Below, in pieces: positions 49,767 to 62,654 of a stretch of DNA of 64,000 nucleotides. The notes below the pieces were generated by a model. The model saw only the letters and a list, made by a program, of their open reading frames with translations. It was not told the origin of the DNA and did no database searches. The DNA is from Panagrolaimus kolymaensis (taxonomy: Eukaryota; Nematoda; Chromadorea; Rhabditida; Panagrolaimidae): contig JAJQJQ010000012.1 of assembly GCA_028622995.1 (NCBI GenBank), forward strand, positions 4,278,001 through 4,342,000, given 5' to 3'. Position numbers and translations under genes: made by a program. The stretch's first letter is position 1; the number at the start of each line of letters is the position of its first letter.

Positions 49767-52700
49767 TTAATAATCACGAGCGAAGGATGTTGATCGCATA
49801 ACTGCAGCTGAAGCTGATGTGGATAATGGAGCTGCGGAAGCTGTGGCACGACCTTTAGCGCGAAGTTTGCTCAAACAATTTTCAGCAACATCTGCTCGTT
49901 CTTCAGCATCGGTGAGCTAAAAAAGAAAGAAAATGGTTAGAATTTGTTTAGTCAAAAAATATTTTTTAATATTCTTACTTGAGCTTGAAGTTGACGATAT
50001 TTTCCAAGATTTGTAGATGCGATTTCTTCAGCTTCTTCTACTTGACGTTTGTAAACCTTGAGTTTACCTTGAAGTTTATCGATCAAATCAGTGAGGCGTT
50101 CAGAATTCTTCTTATCTTCTTCAACTTGGAAATCAAGTTCACGCATACGACGTTCAGCTTTGCGGAAGTTTTTGTCGGTGTCTTGATGACGGCGTTGTTC
50201 ACCATCGAGTTCTTGTTCCAATGAACGAATGCGTTCTTCAAGTTTAGCAATGATCTTTTTGCCTCCTTTAAGAGCTGCAGCTTCGGCTTCATCGAGTCTA
50301 ACTTGCATTTCTTTGATTTGTTGTTCGAGTCCTCGACGAAGACGATCAACGTGTTGGGAGTGTTCTTGTTCTTGACGAAGTTCTTCTGCCAATCTTGCAG
50401 CATCAGCTGAAGCTTTTTTGGCGGTATCATCAGCATTCTTTAATTCAGTAAGAGTTTCATCGAGTTCTCCATGAAGGGCTTGAAGTTCACCTTCAAGTTT
50501 ACGTTTAATGCCACCAAGTGAGTTGACTTGGTTGCTAAGGTCGTTAACAGCTTCACGAAGTTCAATGAGATCTGCTTCAGCAGCCCGACTAAAATGGAAT
50601 CAATTTTAAATAGAGATAATGATGAAGATTTTTAGGTTTTTGTTGTTTATATATTGTTTTTTTATTATTATTTTATAAAATGTAAAAATTACCGAGCACG
50701 CTCTGCATGTTCTGCTTGAACTGCAAGTTCTTCTTTCTCAGATTGAAGCATAGCATTGCGCTTTTCGCTATTAAGATATTGTTCGCGAAGATCATCACGT
50801 TGACGTTGTTCATCTTCAACTTGAAGTTGAAGTTCTCTAATTTGATCTTGATTTCGTTTGATATTTTTTTGGGCATCTGCATAAGCTTTATTAGCATGAT
50901 CGAGGGCGATTTCGAGTTCATTAATATCGGATTCAAGTTTCTTCTTGATTCGAAGAGCTTCGGCTTTACCTTTCGATTCAGCTTCAAGGGTGGCTTGCAT
51001 GGATTCAAGGGCGCGTTGATGATTTTTGCGGGTGTTTTCAAATTCTTCTTCCTTTTCTTGAATACGTTTTTCAATTTCTGAACGAATTTGAGAAACTTCA
51101 ACTTGGGCTCGAAGAACTTTAGATTCTTCAGCTTCAAGAGCTGCTTCAGCTTCATCAAGGGCATGTTGAATTTCTTCTTTTTCAACTTCAAGGCGACGAA
51201 CAATCTTTTGAAGTTCATGAACTGAGCGTCCACCTTCTCCAAGTTGATCAGACAAATCCTTGATTTCTTGAGCGAGGGCTTTGTTTTCGCGCCGTGTGCC
51301 TTCAAGGGCTTCAGCTAATTCATCTTGATTTGTTTTAGCTTTGAAGAGATCGGTAGCCATGTTACGGGCATCTCGTTGAGCGGCATCAAGTTCATTGCTG
51401 AGATCATCGGTCTTCTTTTTCCATTCATCAATGATGCGATCGAAACCTTTTTGTTTCTTTTCAAGTGATGCAGCATAAGCGGCAGCTCGTTCAACATCAA
51501 CTTGAGCATCATCAATTTCACCCAAAAGCTTATGACGAGTTTTTTCAAGAGAAGCAATTTTGGTGTTTGCTGCTTCATTAGCATCAGTGAGATCTTGAAC
51601 CTTTTGTTGAAGCTTGCGTTTAGCTTCTTCAATTTCTTCAAGTCTAACCAAGCCTTCAGATTCGAAGCGAGCTTTCCATTGTTGGATTTCAGCATTGAGT
51701 TTGCTGATTTGTCGCATGCTTTCTGCTCTAGCTTCTTGTTCATCATCAAGTTGTTCACGAAGTGATTCGCTAAAAATGGGGAAAATAATTGTATTTTACT
51801 TTTTATAACTTTTTTTTGTTGCTTACTTTTCATGTTGGGCATTCTTCAATTGAGCTGCAATTTGTTGACGTTCACGTGACTCTTCATCAGCTGTACGTTT
51901 AGCTTCTTCAAGTTGGCTAGTCAATTGACTCTTAAGTCTATGAAGGCTGTTAAGTTGACTTTCAGCATCTTCAAGTTGATGTTCAAGATCACCATTTTCG
52001 TTATGAAGTCTAGCTTTAAGGGCAGAGAAATCATTTAAAAGTCGACTTTGTTCGTCCGCTTTGGTTTGAATCTCAGCAAGTTGGAGTTCAAGACTTTTAA
52101 CAACCTTTTCAGCTTCTTGACGGCCTCGAAGTTCACCATCAAGTTGACCATTGGCATCTTCGAGTTCGCGTTGAATTTGAGCCTTATCTTTTTCAACTTT
52201 AACCTTGAGTTTTTGAAGTTGTTCAACTTGATCACTCAATTCAGCAACGCTATCGGTTTGCTTTTTGCGAAGGGAAGCAAGTTGGGTTTCGTGATTCATG
52301 TTGCCTTCTTCAAGATCGCGGCGAAGTTTAGCAAGTTCAGCTTCACGTTTTTTGTTAATTTCGATTTGAGCCGCTGTTGATCCTCCTGAAAAATAAACGG
52401 ATAGATTTATAAAAGAAAAAAATAGAAACAAATTTACCAGCTTCATCCAAGCGTTCGCTAAGTTCTTCAAGCTCACGTTGGAGTTCAGCGCGAGAACGAT
52501 CAGCTTTGGAGCGGGATTGACGTTCAGCATCAAGTTCTTCTTCAAGTTCAGAAATGCGGGCTTGCAATTCCTTGATTTGACGTTGAAGTTTTCCAACGAG
52601 GGATTGTTCATCTTCCAAACGTGATGACAAAGTGTGAAGTTCAGCTTCCTTCTTTTTCAAGTTATTTTCGATGTCATGCTTTTGTTTGGTCATTTCATCG

Positions 52701-55700
52701 ATATTTTCTTGTGCAACTTTGAGTTCACCTTCGGTCTTTCTCTTTTGCTTATCAAGTTCTTGCTTTGCACGCTTTTCACGTTCAACTGAATCTTCGAGAT
52801 CATCGAGTTGTTGTTCAAGCTTTTGTTTCAATTTGTTGACATGATTAACTTTATCTTCTTCAGCTTGAAGATCTTCAACAAGTTTACGATTAACTTCTTC
52901 TTGATGTTTCTTTTCTTTGTTGAGTTTGGCAACGTTTTCATCTTGTTGGGCGAGTTCATCTTGCAATGAACGAATATTGTGTTCGCGGGATTGCTTTTCT
53001 GATTCTGCTTTACGAAGAGACATTTCAAGATCTTGGCCACTCTTTTTAAGGTTTTCAATTTCTTGTTCAGCCTTCTTTTTAACTCGTTGAAGATCAGAAG
53101 CTCTATCTTCAAGTTCTCCAAGTTGATCATTGAGTTCATTGCATTGTCTATCGAGGTCATTCTTCAATGATTGAAGTTTATTAGCTTTTTCTTCGCTTTC
53201 ACCTAAAGCAGCCTTTTCTTTTTCCAAATTGGTAAACAAGGAATTCTTTTCTTCAACCAAAGTAGCAACATGTCCTTCAAGCTCTTTACGGGCTCCTTCA
53301 GATTTAGCAAGCTCTTCTTCAAGGCCTTTGATTTTCTCATTAACCTTTTCAAGTTCTTCAGCTTCTTTGCCTGTTCGAAGGAGGGGTTTGACGGATCCAT
53401 AAAGTTTGAACCAGGGCCATGTGCGAAGGGTGCACCAAGCTTTGACATTGCGTTGAAGGATGAGTAAACCTGGAAGTGGGTTGATTCACTTTGCAAACCT
53501 TAAATGGGCGAAGTGCATCTTCTCACTTACCTGCTCGTTGTTGAATGCGGCGTCTAACATCAGCTTGACCCAAATACCAACGAATTTTAGATTGGAAGGC
53601 AGTCATAATGATGGCAAGTTTTTCATCACGCAAATCTTCAAGTCTAGCCAAAATACCGGCTTTGAAGAAAACTTTGGTTAGACCAATTTTGAATTCTTCA
53701 TCATTCACTAAAGTTTAAAACAAAAATAAAAATTTTATTAAGCTTTTATGGTTTATGATCTTACAATTTTGTTCATTAACAAGAGTATCGGTGATACCAA
53801 CGGAACCTTTTTTTGGATCAGAATTATTAGCTGCTTCAGAAGCCAAGATAGCATAACGATGTTTGAAATCATCATAAAGCATACGATTGGGAAAACCTTT
53901 ACGGCAAATACGAATACCTTCTAATACACCATTGCAAGTCAATTGATTCAAAACCAATGCAGAATCAATGACACCCGAAGCTTTCTTTTCATTGGGAATG
54001 ATACAACGAATGAAATGGGGATGAGTTTGATAAAGCATATTCATCAATTTGTTTAGGGATTCACGATAAATCATGGAAACGGTTAAGAAAGATGATGATT
54101 TACCCTTCTTTTTAGTAGCTGTTTCACCCTTTCTTGCCATTTCTGCAGCTTCTTCTTGGGTGGTATAATCTAAAAAATATGATGCACTTTTAAAAGATGT
54201 TATTATAAAAATGTTATTTTTCAACTAAAAGCATGCATTTTTTTAAAATGGAAGAATTATTTTCTTGTCTCATTTTTTTCAATTTCATTAATTTGAATTT
54301 TTATTTCTTTTCAATTTTAAAAGCAATTTTATCTTACCTTGCCAAATGTCAAGCATAATTTGATTGCCTTGAGAAGTTTTAAGAACGGAAACAGCTGAAT
54401 CATTGAGGGGATCCTTATTTTTTTCGAGGAAGTTGTTAGCATTATAACGGACAGTACCAGCATAATGAACAACAGCAAAATGAGCTTCAGCTTGTTTGCC
54501 CTTTGGTGGTTTGGGTTTAACAAAATTAGGATGTTTGCCAAGATGTTGGTCATTCAATTTTTGAACAAAAGTCATATCACTAGCTTTAGGGACGATACAT
54601 TCTTCATCAAGCATGGAAATGATACCCAAAGGTTTTTCAATGAGTTCAATACAAGCTTGAAGATCGAGACCGAAATCGATGAAAGTCCATTGGATGCCTT
54701 CACGTTTATATTCTTCTTGTTCAAGAACGAACATGTGATGGTTGAAGAATTGTTGGAGCTTTTCATTGACGAAATTAATCCAAAGTTGTTCAAATGAATT
54801 TAAATCGAAAATTTCAAATCCAGCAATATCCAAAACACCAATGAAGTGTTTACGTTCAATGGCACGAGCATCAAGGGTTTTGTTGCAACGTTCAATGAGC
54901 CATTTAAACATGCGAGCATAGATGGCTTTGCCGAGACCAGAAATAGCCCAACTGATTTGATCCAAATTTTGACCTTTGTTAACCCATTCAGTACCAACGC
55001 GAATACGGGGTTTGGTAAGAGCTTTCAAGTATTCTTCATGATTGATACCAAAGCAATGAGCTGCATTTTGGGCATCACCATCTGTATCAACTTCAGCTTG
55101 CTCTTCACGGGGGCGTTGTTTGAATTTCATCTCTCCCATATGCATAATACCAGCAACACATCTGTAAAGACCATTTGTTTCTTCATCTTCGAATCCCATG
55201 ATATCGAAGGCTTCTTGAGTGAGACCCATTTCTTCTTTATCATCAACTCCTTCAATGGTAAGTTCAGCTTGAGAACAGAAATGATAATATTTAAGTTCGT
55301 TGGTAAGCTTGAGTTTGTCGCGAAGGCTTTTATCAAAACCAGACATGATTTGATAGAAAATATGGTAACAACGTTCACCAGGGGCTTGACGAACGACACG
55401 GGATTTTTCGAGAAGGTCTAAAATTTTTTAAATTTTTTTATGTGTTTTTATTTTTAATTGTTATGATATAACTTACAATGTTCAATATCACCACCAGCAA
55501 GTTTACCGGATCCAGAGAAATGAGTACGGATGAATTTACCGAATCGAGATGAGTTGTTATTACGAACGGTTTTGGCATTACCAAAAGCTTCCAATACGGG
55601 ATTGGTTTGAACAATTTGTTCTTCAAGTGTACCAACTTTTTTTCCACTTTCATCCGTCTTCTTTTCAGTAGCTTGTTGGGTTGAACCAACGATAGCGAAG

Positions 55701-57106
55701 TAAGAAATAACCTTTTTGGTGTTTTCAGTTTTGCCAGCACCTGATTCACCAGTAATAAGCATGGATTGATTTTCACGATCTTGGACCATGTTACGATAAG
55801 CTTCATCAGCGACGGCGAAAAGATGGGGTGGCATTTCATTACGACGTTTACCCATGTAAAATTTGATGACGGATTCAGTGTAAATGGGAAGACGTTTGTA
55901 TGGGTTGATGACGACACAGAAAAGACCGGAATAGGTCTAAAATAAACAAACAAAAAAATTATACACAAAGATTTTTTTTAATTTCTTACATAAATCATCA
56001 TAGCGCTATAACGATCTTTCAAGTTGGTCAAAACGGAAGCTTCATTCAAGAAGGTCAAGTTAGCCATGTCATCGGTTTTGGTGTATTTTGGTGGATTCAT
56101 TTCTTGAGCTTCTTCCTTTTTAACAGTGACTTCATTGCCTTTTACAGTAACGGCAGTAACAGTGTCACCCTTGGTTGATTTGATTTCAGCAGCGACGAAG
56201 CCTATAAATTATCACAATAATTTTGATACTATTGTATGCTTATATTTTATTGTATTTTTTTGTTATTACTATTGTGGTTTTGCCATTTAAGGATTACTTT
56301 TTTTGCATTAGTATTTTTTTTCTATTTTAAAAAAGCAAGATAAAAGTATAATAAAAAGCGTTGGCGGATGGATGGCAATCATTATGTTGTAATATTTTTA
56401 TATATCGCATCGCCTCTCTCTTTTTTTCATTCTTTTGCATCTTCTTCCGATCTCGCCACTTTTTTTTTCTTCTTTATCCTTCCTACCACCTCGAGGAAAC
56501 AATCTTTTTACAACTTTTGATTTTCAAAATCAAAGTATACTCCATTGAGAAAAGATATAAAAGCATACACAACACAAAAAAAAGAAAGAGAAAAATGAAC
56601 AACTGTTTTAATAGTAATTTTTGAAAAGTGTCTTTTTGCAAAGAAAAATCAGCGAAGGTGGTAGGTCAAAAAATGACAGCCGCGCTTGAGAAAGGCAAAG
56701 TTTTAATGAAAGATAAAGCAAAAAAGAATTTAAGCTTTAAAGAACAAAAAATTTGATGATTCTTTTTAAAAAAAAAGAGGTGACACGTGAAAAGGATGAA
56801 AGGTTTAATTTTAGAAAGTTTTAAAGCTTTTTAAAAAGTTTGACATAAAAATATTTTTTATGAAAAGCACGCGCTCAAAAAAATAAGAAAAATAATGCTG
56901 GTTGAAAAGGTGGCATAACATTCAAAAATAAATTTCTTTCTTGTAAAAATTTAAATAAAAAAGAGAGAAAACTAACCATCTTCAGCATCAGGGATCCAGC
57001 AATTCTTTTTGGAATCGAATGGCTTGGAAGTCCAACCAATTTTTTCTTCACGGCTGACACTCAAATATTTATATCCTTCGTCTTGTTCGAAGTTCATATC
57101 ACCCAT
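49767..57106 (-). CDS. Muscle myosin heavy chain (UNC-54/MYO class)
   Basis: Eleven exons on the minus strand (57106-56977, 56201-55990, 55936-55477, 55417-54338, 54169-53765, 53707-53531, 53469-52438, 52385-51827, 51769-50693, 50588-49979, 49916-49767) join without a frame break into 1963 residues, the length of C. elegans body-wall myosins (about 1950-1970). The motor domain has the N-terminal SH3-like part, the P-loop [13 protein letters not shown], switch [11 protein letters not shown], switch [11 protein letters not shown], a Lys-rich loop 2 (KKKGKSSSF), actin-binding [12 protein letters not shown] and the reactive-thiol helix [18 protein letters not shown]. The IQ region ([18 protein letters not shown]) is followed by a 1100-residue coiled coil and a nonhelical Ser/Ala-rich tail ([16 protein letters not shown]). 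It builds thick filaments. Which nematode paralogue it is (UNC-54, MYO-1, -2 or -3) I cannot decide. An acceptor at 57142 suggests a spliced or trans-spliced leader of 35 bases. Confidence 0.95.
56202..56976 (-). other. First intron of the myosin gene (775 bases)
   Basis: Much longer than the other introns of this gene (40-110 bases). First introns of nematode myosin genes can carry muscle enhancers; no particular site was identified here. Confidence 0.4.
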
Positions 57107-58521
57107 CCTTAATTTTGCGTGCTTTTTGTTTGGGGGATAAACTAAAAAAATAAATTCAAATAATTACCATTATCAATGAAAGGCAACAAAAAAAATAGAA
57201 CGAAGCAAAACACGATATTTTTTTCTAAAACAAAAAGCTCAAAAGTATCAACTATTATTGAAAGATAATACTTGAAAGATGGGCAAAAAAATCTAAGTTA
57301 TGACTTTCGAAAATCACTAAAATGTAATTTTCAAAAACTTTTTTAACCTTTTAAAATAATCATGGTTTTAAAAAAGGTAGGCCCTGAAGCTGTTACAATG
57401 ATTTAACAATGAATAAAACTGGATTGACTAAAGCTTTAACTTATTTTTTTCGATGGATGCTGCTTCTTCAAGAAACAACAAAAGGCAATCGTGTTTTTAA
57501 AGGCGTGGTCGAATATCCAGGAGATAAAGAAAATTATTTCTGCCCACCAATGGATCATTTTCTTCTTTCATTCTTTTGTTTCCAACGGCGATGTGCTCAA
57601 TTGGGAAACAACAAAATGGCAAAACTTTTTTATTTTAAAGCCCAAGATCCAAGCTTTTGACTTTTTAAAATGCATATATCTGTGTTTGTGGAGGCGGGAA
57701 GAAGAAAAAAGAAATCAAAGCAACTTTATCTCTTTGGCAGCAGCCATCAGCTTTCATTCTTCCTTTCCCGAGAACATTGCGCCCCCGAAAAAAATTCTTT
57801 TATTTTTTCTAACAAAATTTTTTTTATTCCTGAAACAACTGTGAAATAAAAAAAGCAGATTTTTTGGAAGAGAAATTTTTTAGCAAGCTTTTTTGATCTC
57901 TCTCATTATTAAATAAAATTGATGACAATCAATATGGAAAAGGTATTAAAAAGAAAAGATGAAAGCATATTGCTATTGCCAACAACGGCTGCTTTAAAAG
58001 TAACACAAAGGTGATTTTTTTCTTCTTTTAAAAATCAAACATGTGGAAACTAAATAAAAGTTTTAAAAAAAATTGGCAAAAATAAATTTGAAAGATTTTT
58101 TTTCATTTTGGCAAATAAATTGAAACTTTAAATTCAGAAGAATTTGCTGCAAAATATAGCAAATAGCAAACATTAAAAAATGCATTGGAAAAAAAGAAAA
58201 TATCGCGATCATTAAAAATTGCCACTACTGTAAAAATTAAATAGAAGGAGAAATTTTAGATGCAAGAAATGCAAGTAATTTCTTTTCTGATCATAATTTT
58301 CTCTCAAAAAATATCGGAAAAATAATTTGAGAAATCGAAATGGGATTAGACAATTTTTTTTTCTCAAGCAAACGAAGATTCATTTTTGTTGTTGTTTGAA
58401 AAACTCGAATCATGCAAAATTTGCATAATTGCTTCTTTCTTTTTTTCGAAAGCATTTTGTTCAAAATTTTATTCATTCACCGTTTAACACTTTCTCGTGC
58501 TCGTCGTCTTTCATCGTCAAA
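57107..58521. other. Intergenic region between divergent myosin and four-pass gene
   Basis: Promoter-side DNA of both genes. Two overlapping plus-strand frames at 57409-57844 have no motif and no splice partners. Nothing else recognised. Confidence 0.45.
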
Positions 58522-59436
58522 ATGGCTGAACCTTCTCCATCAAATTTTATTCCACCTCAAAATCAACCAGCTGCTGGTGTTACAAATGATCCCACTGGTG
58601 CTCTAAAGGGAAATGAACCTATTGTCGTTACAAATGGAAATCAACCTGCTGCTGGCGTTACAAATGATCATACTGGTACTCCAAATGGTAATCAACCTAT
58701 TGTCGTTACAAATGGAAATGAACCTGTTGCTGGTTTTCCAATTGCTGTACCTGCTGCTGGTGTTCCAATTGCCGTACCTGCTGCTGGTGTTCCATTTGCC
58801 GTAAATTATCGAGCTACTGCTGCTCCCTTTCTAAACAACCAATTCAATGCTAATGATCCAAAATATAAATGTTGCTGTGGATGTATGCATGCTAAAAATG
58901 GAACATACGTCTTTCTTACCATTGAAATACTCGGTATTCTAGCTTTTACAGGACTTGGAATTTTTCTTGTTTTCGCTGGAGAATCATTTTCATATTCCTA
59001 TTTTGGTGTTATTATGCCTTTAACGATTATTGTTATAATCTCACTTGCAATTGGTATGGCTACTAAGAAAGGAGGCTTTTTGGTTCCATATATGGTATTT
59101 CGTCTTATGTTTCTTGGTGCTGTGTATGCTTTCTCAATTTTTGCTATTGTTTACGTCAACAGTGAGTATTCTTCTCATGGAATATATCGTCGCTATAGTG
59201 GTTATAGTGATTATGGTAATCAAAGAAATGATAGAATAAATGAAAAATTTTATGAAAGTCCTACAAATTATGGCAGCACATTTGATTCAACTAAACTTGG
59301 TATCACATCTGGTTTTCTTGCTTTTTGCTTTTTTGAAACAATTTATGTATTTTGGGCCATTCATGCTGTCTTCAAATGCTATATTTATTTCAATGATCTC
59401 AACCAACATGAACAAAGAAGATTTGTACAATGCTAA
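58522..59436 (+). CDS. Four-pass membrane protein (LAPTM-like/DUF7027 type) with N-terminal repeats
   Basis: A single exon of 304 residues. The first 100 residues are low-complexity repeats (NQPAAGVTND, NEPIVVTNG, FPIAVPAAGVP). Then comes KYKCCCGCMHAKNGTYVFLTIE, the hallmark start of a nematode-expanded family of four-pass proteins distantly like LAPTM lysosomal proteins, followed by four hydrophobic segments at about residues 127-152, 158-178, 187-212 and 266-290. A Tyr/Ser-rich loop (YRRYSGYSDYGNQRND) lies between TM3 and TM4. Function unknown. The start ATG is the first Met before the repeats. AATAAA lies at 59506. The lack of introns is unusual in this window. Confidence 0.78.
   Translation: MAEPSPSNFIPPQNQPAAGVTNDPTGALKGNEPIVVTNGNQPAAGVTNDHTGTPNGNQPIVVTNGNEPVAGFPIAVPAAGVPIAVPAAGVPFAVNYRATAAPFLNNQFNANDPKYKCCCGCMHAKNGTYVFLTIEILGILAFTGLGIFLVFAGESFSYSYFGVIMPLTIIVIISLAIGMATKKGGFLVPYMVFRLMFLGAVYAFSIFAIVYVNSEYSSHGIYRRYSGYSDYGNQRNDRINEKFYESPTNYGSTFDSTKLGITSGFLAFCFFETIYVFWAIHAVFKCYIYFNDLNQHEQRRFVQC
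58555..58803 (+). repeat. In-frame minisatellite in the four-pass protein gene
   Basis: Two tandem blocks: two copies of about 90 bases encoding NQPAAGVTND followed by TG..GN and IVVTNGN, then three copies of about 27 bases encoding (F/V)P(I/F)AVPAAG. Copies are nearly identical at the DNA level, so they are likely recent and polymorphic. Confidence 0.75.
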
Positions 59437-61532
59437 AGAAAATCTGCTTCAGTTTTACTTTTAATTATATTAATATGTTTATAAATGTATGTATGGTGTA
59501 CTTGAAATAAAGGTTTTTTAATTTTTGAGACTAAACACATTTTCTGATAATTTTCTATCTTTACAAAAAAAAAAACTAATTTTATTTAAAGCAAAAAAAG
59601 TGCATCACTCTCGCTGTCGGTTGCTCAAAGTAACAGCATCCATTCTTTATTTATGTTCTTTCCTTTCTCGTTTACTCCATTGTTTGAACTTTTAGCGATG
59701 ATTATTTTACTTTAGGACACCTCCGACGACTTGTTGAAGAAAACAATGTTAAAGTTGATGAGCTAAAAAAATTATTTAAATTTTGGATCTTTTTATCAAA
59801 TCTTTTCGATAAAATATTTTTATTTTGAAATGAAAAATTTTGTAATCTTTGTATGTGTACTTTTACGATGTGTGTTTATTATGAAAGCAATGAACGTAGA
59901 AAAAATAAGATTTTGCTTTTTGAAAGTAAAAAAATGCTGACGAACAAAGAACAAATGCTTTATTTTACTCAAAACAAAAAAATTCGATAAAAAAAAGGAA
60001 GAATCTTTTGGAAGCTCACGCTTTTTTAATGTGATGATGATTTTTTGGAGGAAAGATTGAAAATGCAGAAGGCAGCTGTTGATTGTTGGATTGCAGCTAT
60101 AACTTTTGCTTTGCAAAGCTTTACGATTAAAAGTATGGCCAACGGCATTTGGAAGAAAGCATTTTAGATCTTTCAAACAAAAACAATAAAATACAACGTG
60201 CTTTAGTGGAAAATTAGGTAAAGCAAAATACTGAGCAAGTTTCTTTTTTCTTCATTTTCTTTGCTGCCGGAAGTCATGTGTTGATTGAAAAAAAAATTGC
60301 GATGGAATGATCTGATGAAAAAGAAAAGCATTGAGTAAAACTTCAATTGAGCAAAGTCGAGGGATCAATTTTTTGGATTTGTAATTGTTGAAATTTTAAA
60401 ATTTAAAATAAAAATGATGACAAAAAGGTTAATTGAGAAACAAACAGATGAATGGAGAATAATTCTTGTCTTTGAACATTTTAAATATAAAGGGACCCAG
60501 CACCATAATAACATCTTCGTCCTTATGGTTGTTAAAACATTTACAAAATGTTATTACTTCATCTTCTTGCATCTCCCAATTTTGTTTTCTAAAATCTTGT
60601 AACAATGTCCATAAATCCTTCCAAAATAAATCCTTTTTTAATACTCAACATTGTTTGAAAATCGGAATCGCAACAAACAAAAAAAGATTATTGCCTTTTG
60701 ACGATCCATTTATGAAAAAAATATTGCTGCAAAAATCTGTAGAGGTAAGCTATTTTTATCTTCTTCAAATATTTTAAAAGTCATTTTACTTTTTAAAAAT
60801 TCTGTTTTTTTCCTTCATTTTTTTTTCTTCTAAAAAGCACATGTTCTCTTGCCGCTGTTAAAGGTGATCATTCTTCTTGATCGCCACAGTTGCTTTTTTA
60901 TTTTTATTCTTCAAAGTACTCAAAGAGCAACAGCAAAAAAATCTTTATTGTTTCTTAAAAAATATAATGTGAATAGCTTAAAAATGTTTGAGATAATTAA
61001 TGACGGATAAGAAAGAACAAAAGTTAGTTCAGTGCAACTGCAACAACAGCAGCAGAAAACAAAACAAGAAAAGATGGTCGGTCACCTGTTGTTGGTTGGA
61101 GTAATTTAAAATTAGAAAATAGAAAAAAGCATAACATTCTTTAATCTCGGGAAGGTTTAAAGAAGAAGAAAACGACAAAGTTTGCAAAACACAAAAAACG
61201 TGGAGTTCCAGAAAAATAAATGGAACATCGAAGGTTAGGGATCCAAAATTTGTAAAAAACAAGGATAAAGTTTAAAGCCCTCGAATTAAATCGGAGTCGA
61301 ATTTGTGGGGAAAGTTTGTTGGAGATTTTTACAACCAAAAAAATCCCATTCATTCGCGAACTAAAACAAAAAAAAAAACAAATATGCATATTTTTTTGCA
61401 TAAAATTTTGATGATGAGAAAAAGAAAAAAAGTCATCACAAAAAAACTAACATTCTTTTGTAAATTCGAATGCTTCTTGCTTGATTCTGTCTTCAACAAC
61501 GAAAAGAAAATAGCCGCCGCAATTGAAAAATT
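59437..61532. other. 2.1 kb intergenic region
   Basis: AT-rich, no convincing gene. A coding-like scrap at about 59716-59775 (plus) is noted as a finding. Poly-T and poly-A runs are frequent. Confidence 0.45.
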
Positions 61533-62262
61533 ATGTTTGTTAAAATTTTATTACTTCTTCTTCTGGCAAAAACTTTAAGTGTCTTTGGTGCTTTAGATTG
61601 TTCAAAAAATCAAATCTTCGAAGAAAAGTGTACCGTAAGTTGTTGTTTATATTTTTCATAAAAGTTTACAAACATTTATTTTGTTTTTCAGAAAAATAAT
61701 TACAATGAATTTTATGTTCTAACTCCAGGTGATAAGACTGCTGGTATTATTTTGGCTGCTGTTCTCATCGTAACTTTGGCAGTATTACCTATTATAATTA
61801 ATGTTATTATTATGATTGTAATGGCTACCAAACCACTTCAACGTGATCCAAGTAAGTGATTTTTTAGTTAAAATTCGTATTGGGAGTGATACTCTTGCTC
61901 CCTAAAAGCTTTTTTGTCTGCTGATATAACTTTGAATTATCTTTAATGTGTTTGCATTTTTAGCACCTGAAGATATTGAATCTATTGAAGAAGATGAAGA
62001 TGTGGTTGGAGCAAAGAATGATGAATACATGAAAAATATGAAACGTAAACTTCCAAGTCAAAAAGCAAAAAATCAACCAATGAAAGAATTTACAATAAAT
62101 AATGAAAATGTCAATAAAGAAGATGATCATACTGTTCCTATTCAACCTGTAGCTGGTGGAGGTCAATCTGCTGTAAGTGTTGGTGGTACTGGTGCTACTG
62201 GCGCAAATGGTGGTGCAACTGGCGCAACTGGAGCTGGACAATCAGCTATTTCTGCTGCATAA
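61533..62262 (+). CDS. Type I single-pass membrane protein, function unknown
   Basis: Exons 61533-61634, 61692-61851 and 61964-62262 give 186 residues. A Leu-rich signal peptide (MFVKILLLLLLAKTLSVFG) precedes a short external part with two cysteines (LDCSKN, EEKCT), one membrane span of about 27 residues at 50-77 (ILAAVLIVTLAVLPIIINVI), an acidic cytosolic region (SIEEDEDVVG), a basic patch, and a tail of Gly/Ala/Thr repeats (GGTGATGANGGATGATGAG). I recognise no family. The composition suggests a small adaptor or receptor-like protein. AATAAA lies at 62334. Confidence 0.75.
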
Positions 62263-62511
62263 TTAATACATACTTTTCTTCTAAATAATTTTCATCTCAT
62301 CATGTTTATGTTTTTGACATTTTTTGAAAGTGAAATAAATGTGTATTATTTTGTGAAATTGTCAGCTTGTTTAAAATTTCTTGTAATGAATTAAAAGTGA
62401 GAGCAAAAAGATTTTGTTGATGCTTCATTTTTTATGAAATTTTTGTGTTATGTTACATTGCAAAAACTTTGTTATAGTAATCTCATGTTTTAGAAAAAGC
62501 AGTAAGAAACT

Positions 62512-62654
62512 ATGAAAAGTTTTGGAACATTCACATATTGGAATCCATATGAACCAATAAGATTCCGGAATGATAGATTGATACAATATCGAAAATTCAT
62601 TCAACGCAAATTCCAAGATGCAGAAACTTCAGTGAAATATTTACTTTTTGATGA
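62512..62654 (+). CDS. Probable first exon of a gene running right
   Basis: An ATG 18 bases after a TTTTAG acceptor opens 47 codons with coding-like composition (MKSFGTFTYWNPYEPIRFRN, later YRKFIQRKFQ), ending at a good GTGAGT donor in phase 2. No certain second exon was found in the remaining window. A candidate after TTTTTTAG at 63460 is in the right phase but looks AT-rich and weak. Family unknown. Confidence 0.5.

Noticed and set aside
50673..53260. Long alternative frames on both strands of the myosin rod
   Set aside because: They are Lys/Leu- or Phe-rich shadows of the coiled-coil coding frame.
57409..57844. Two overlapping plus-strand frames upstream of the myosin gene
   Set aside because: No splice sites, no motif, and low-complexity ends; probably chance.
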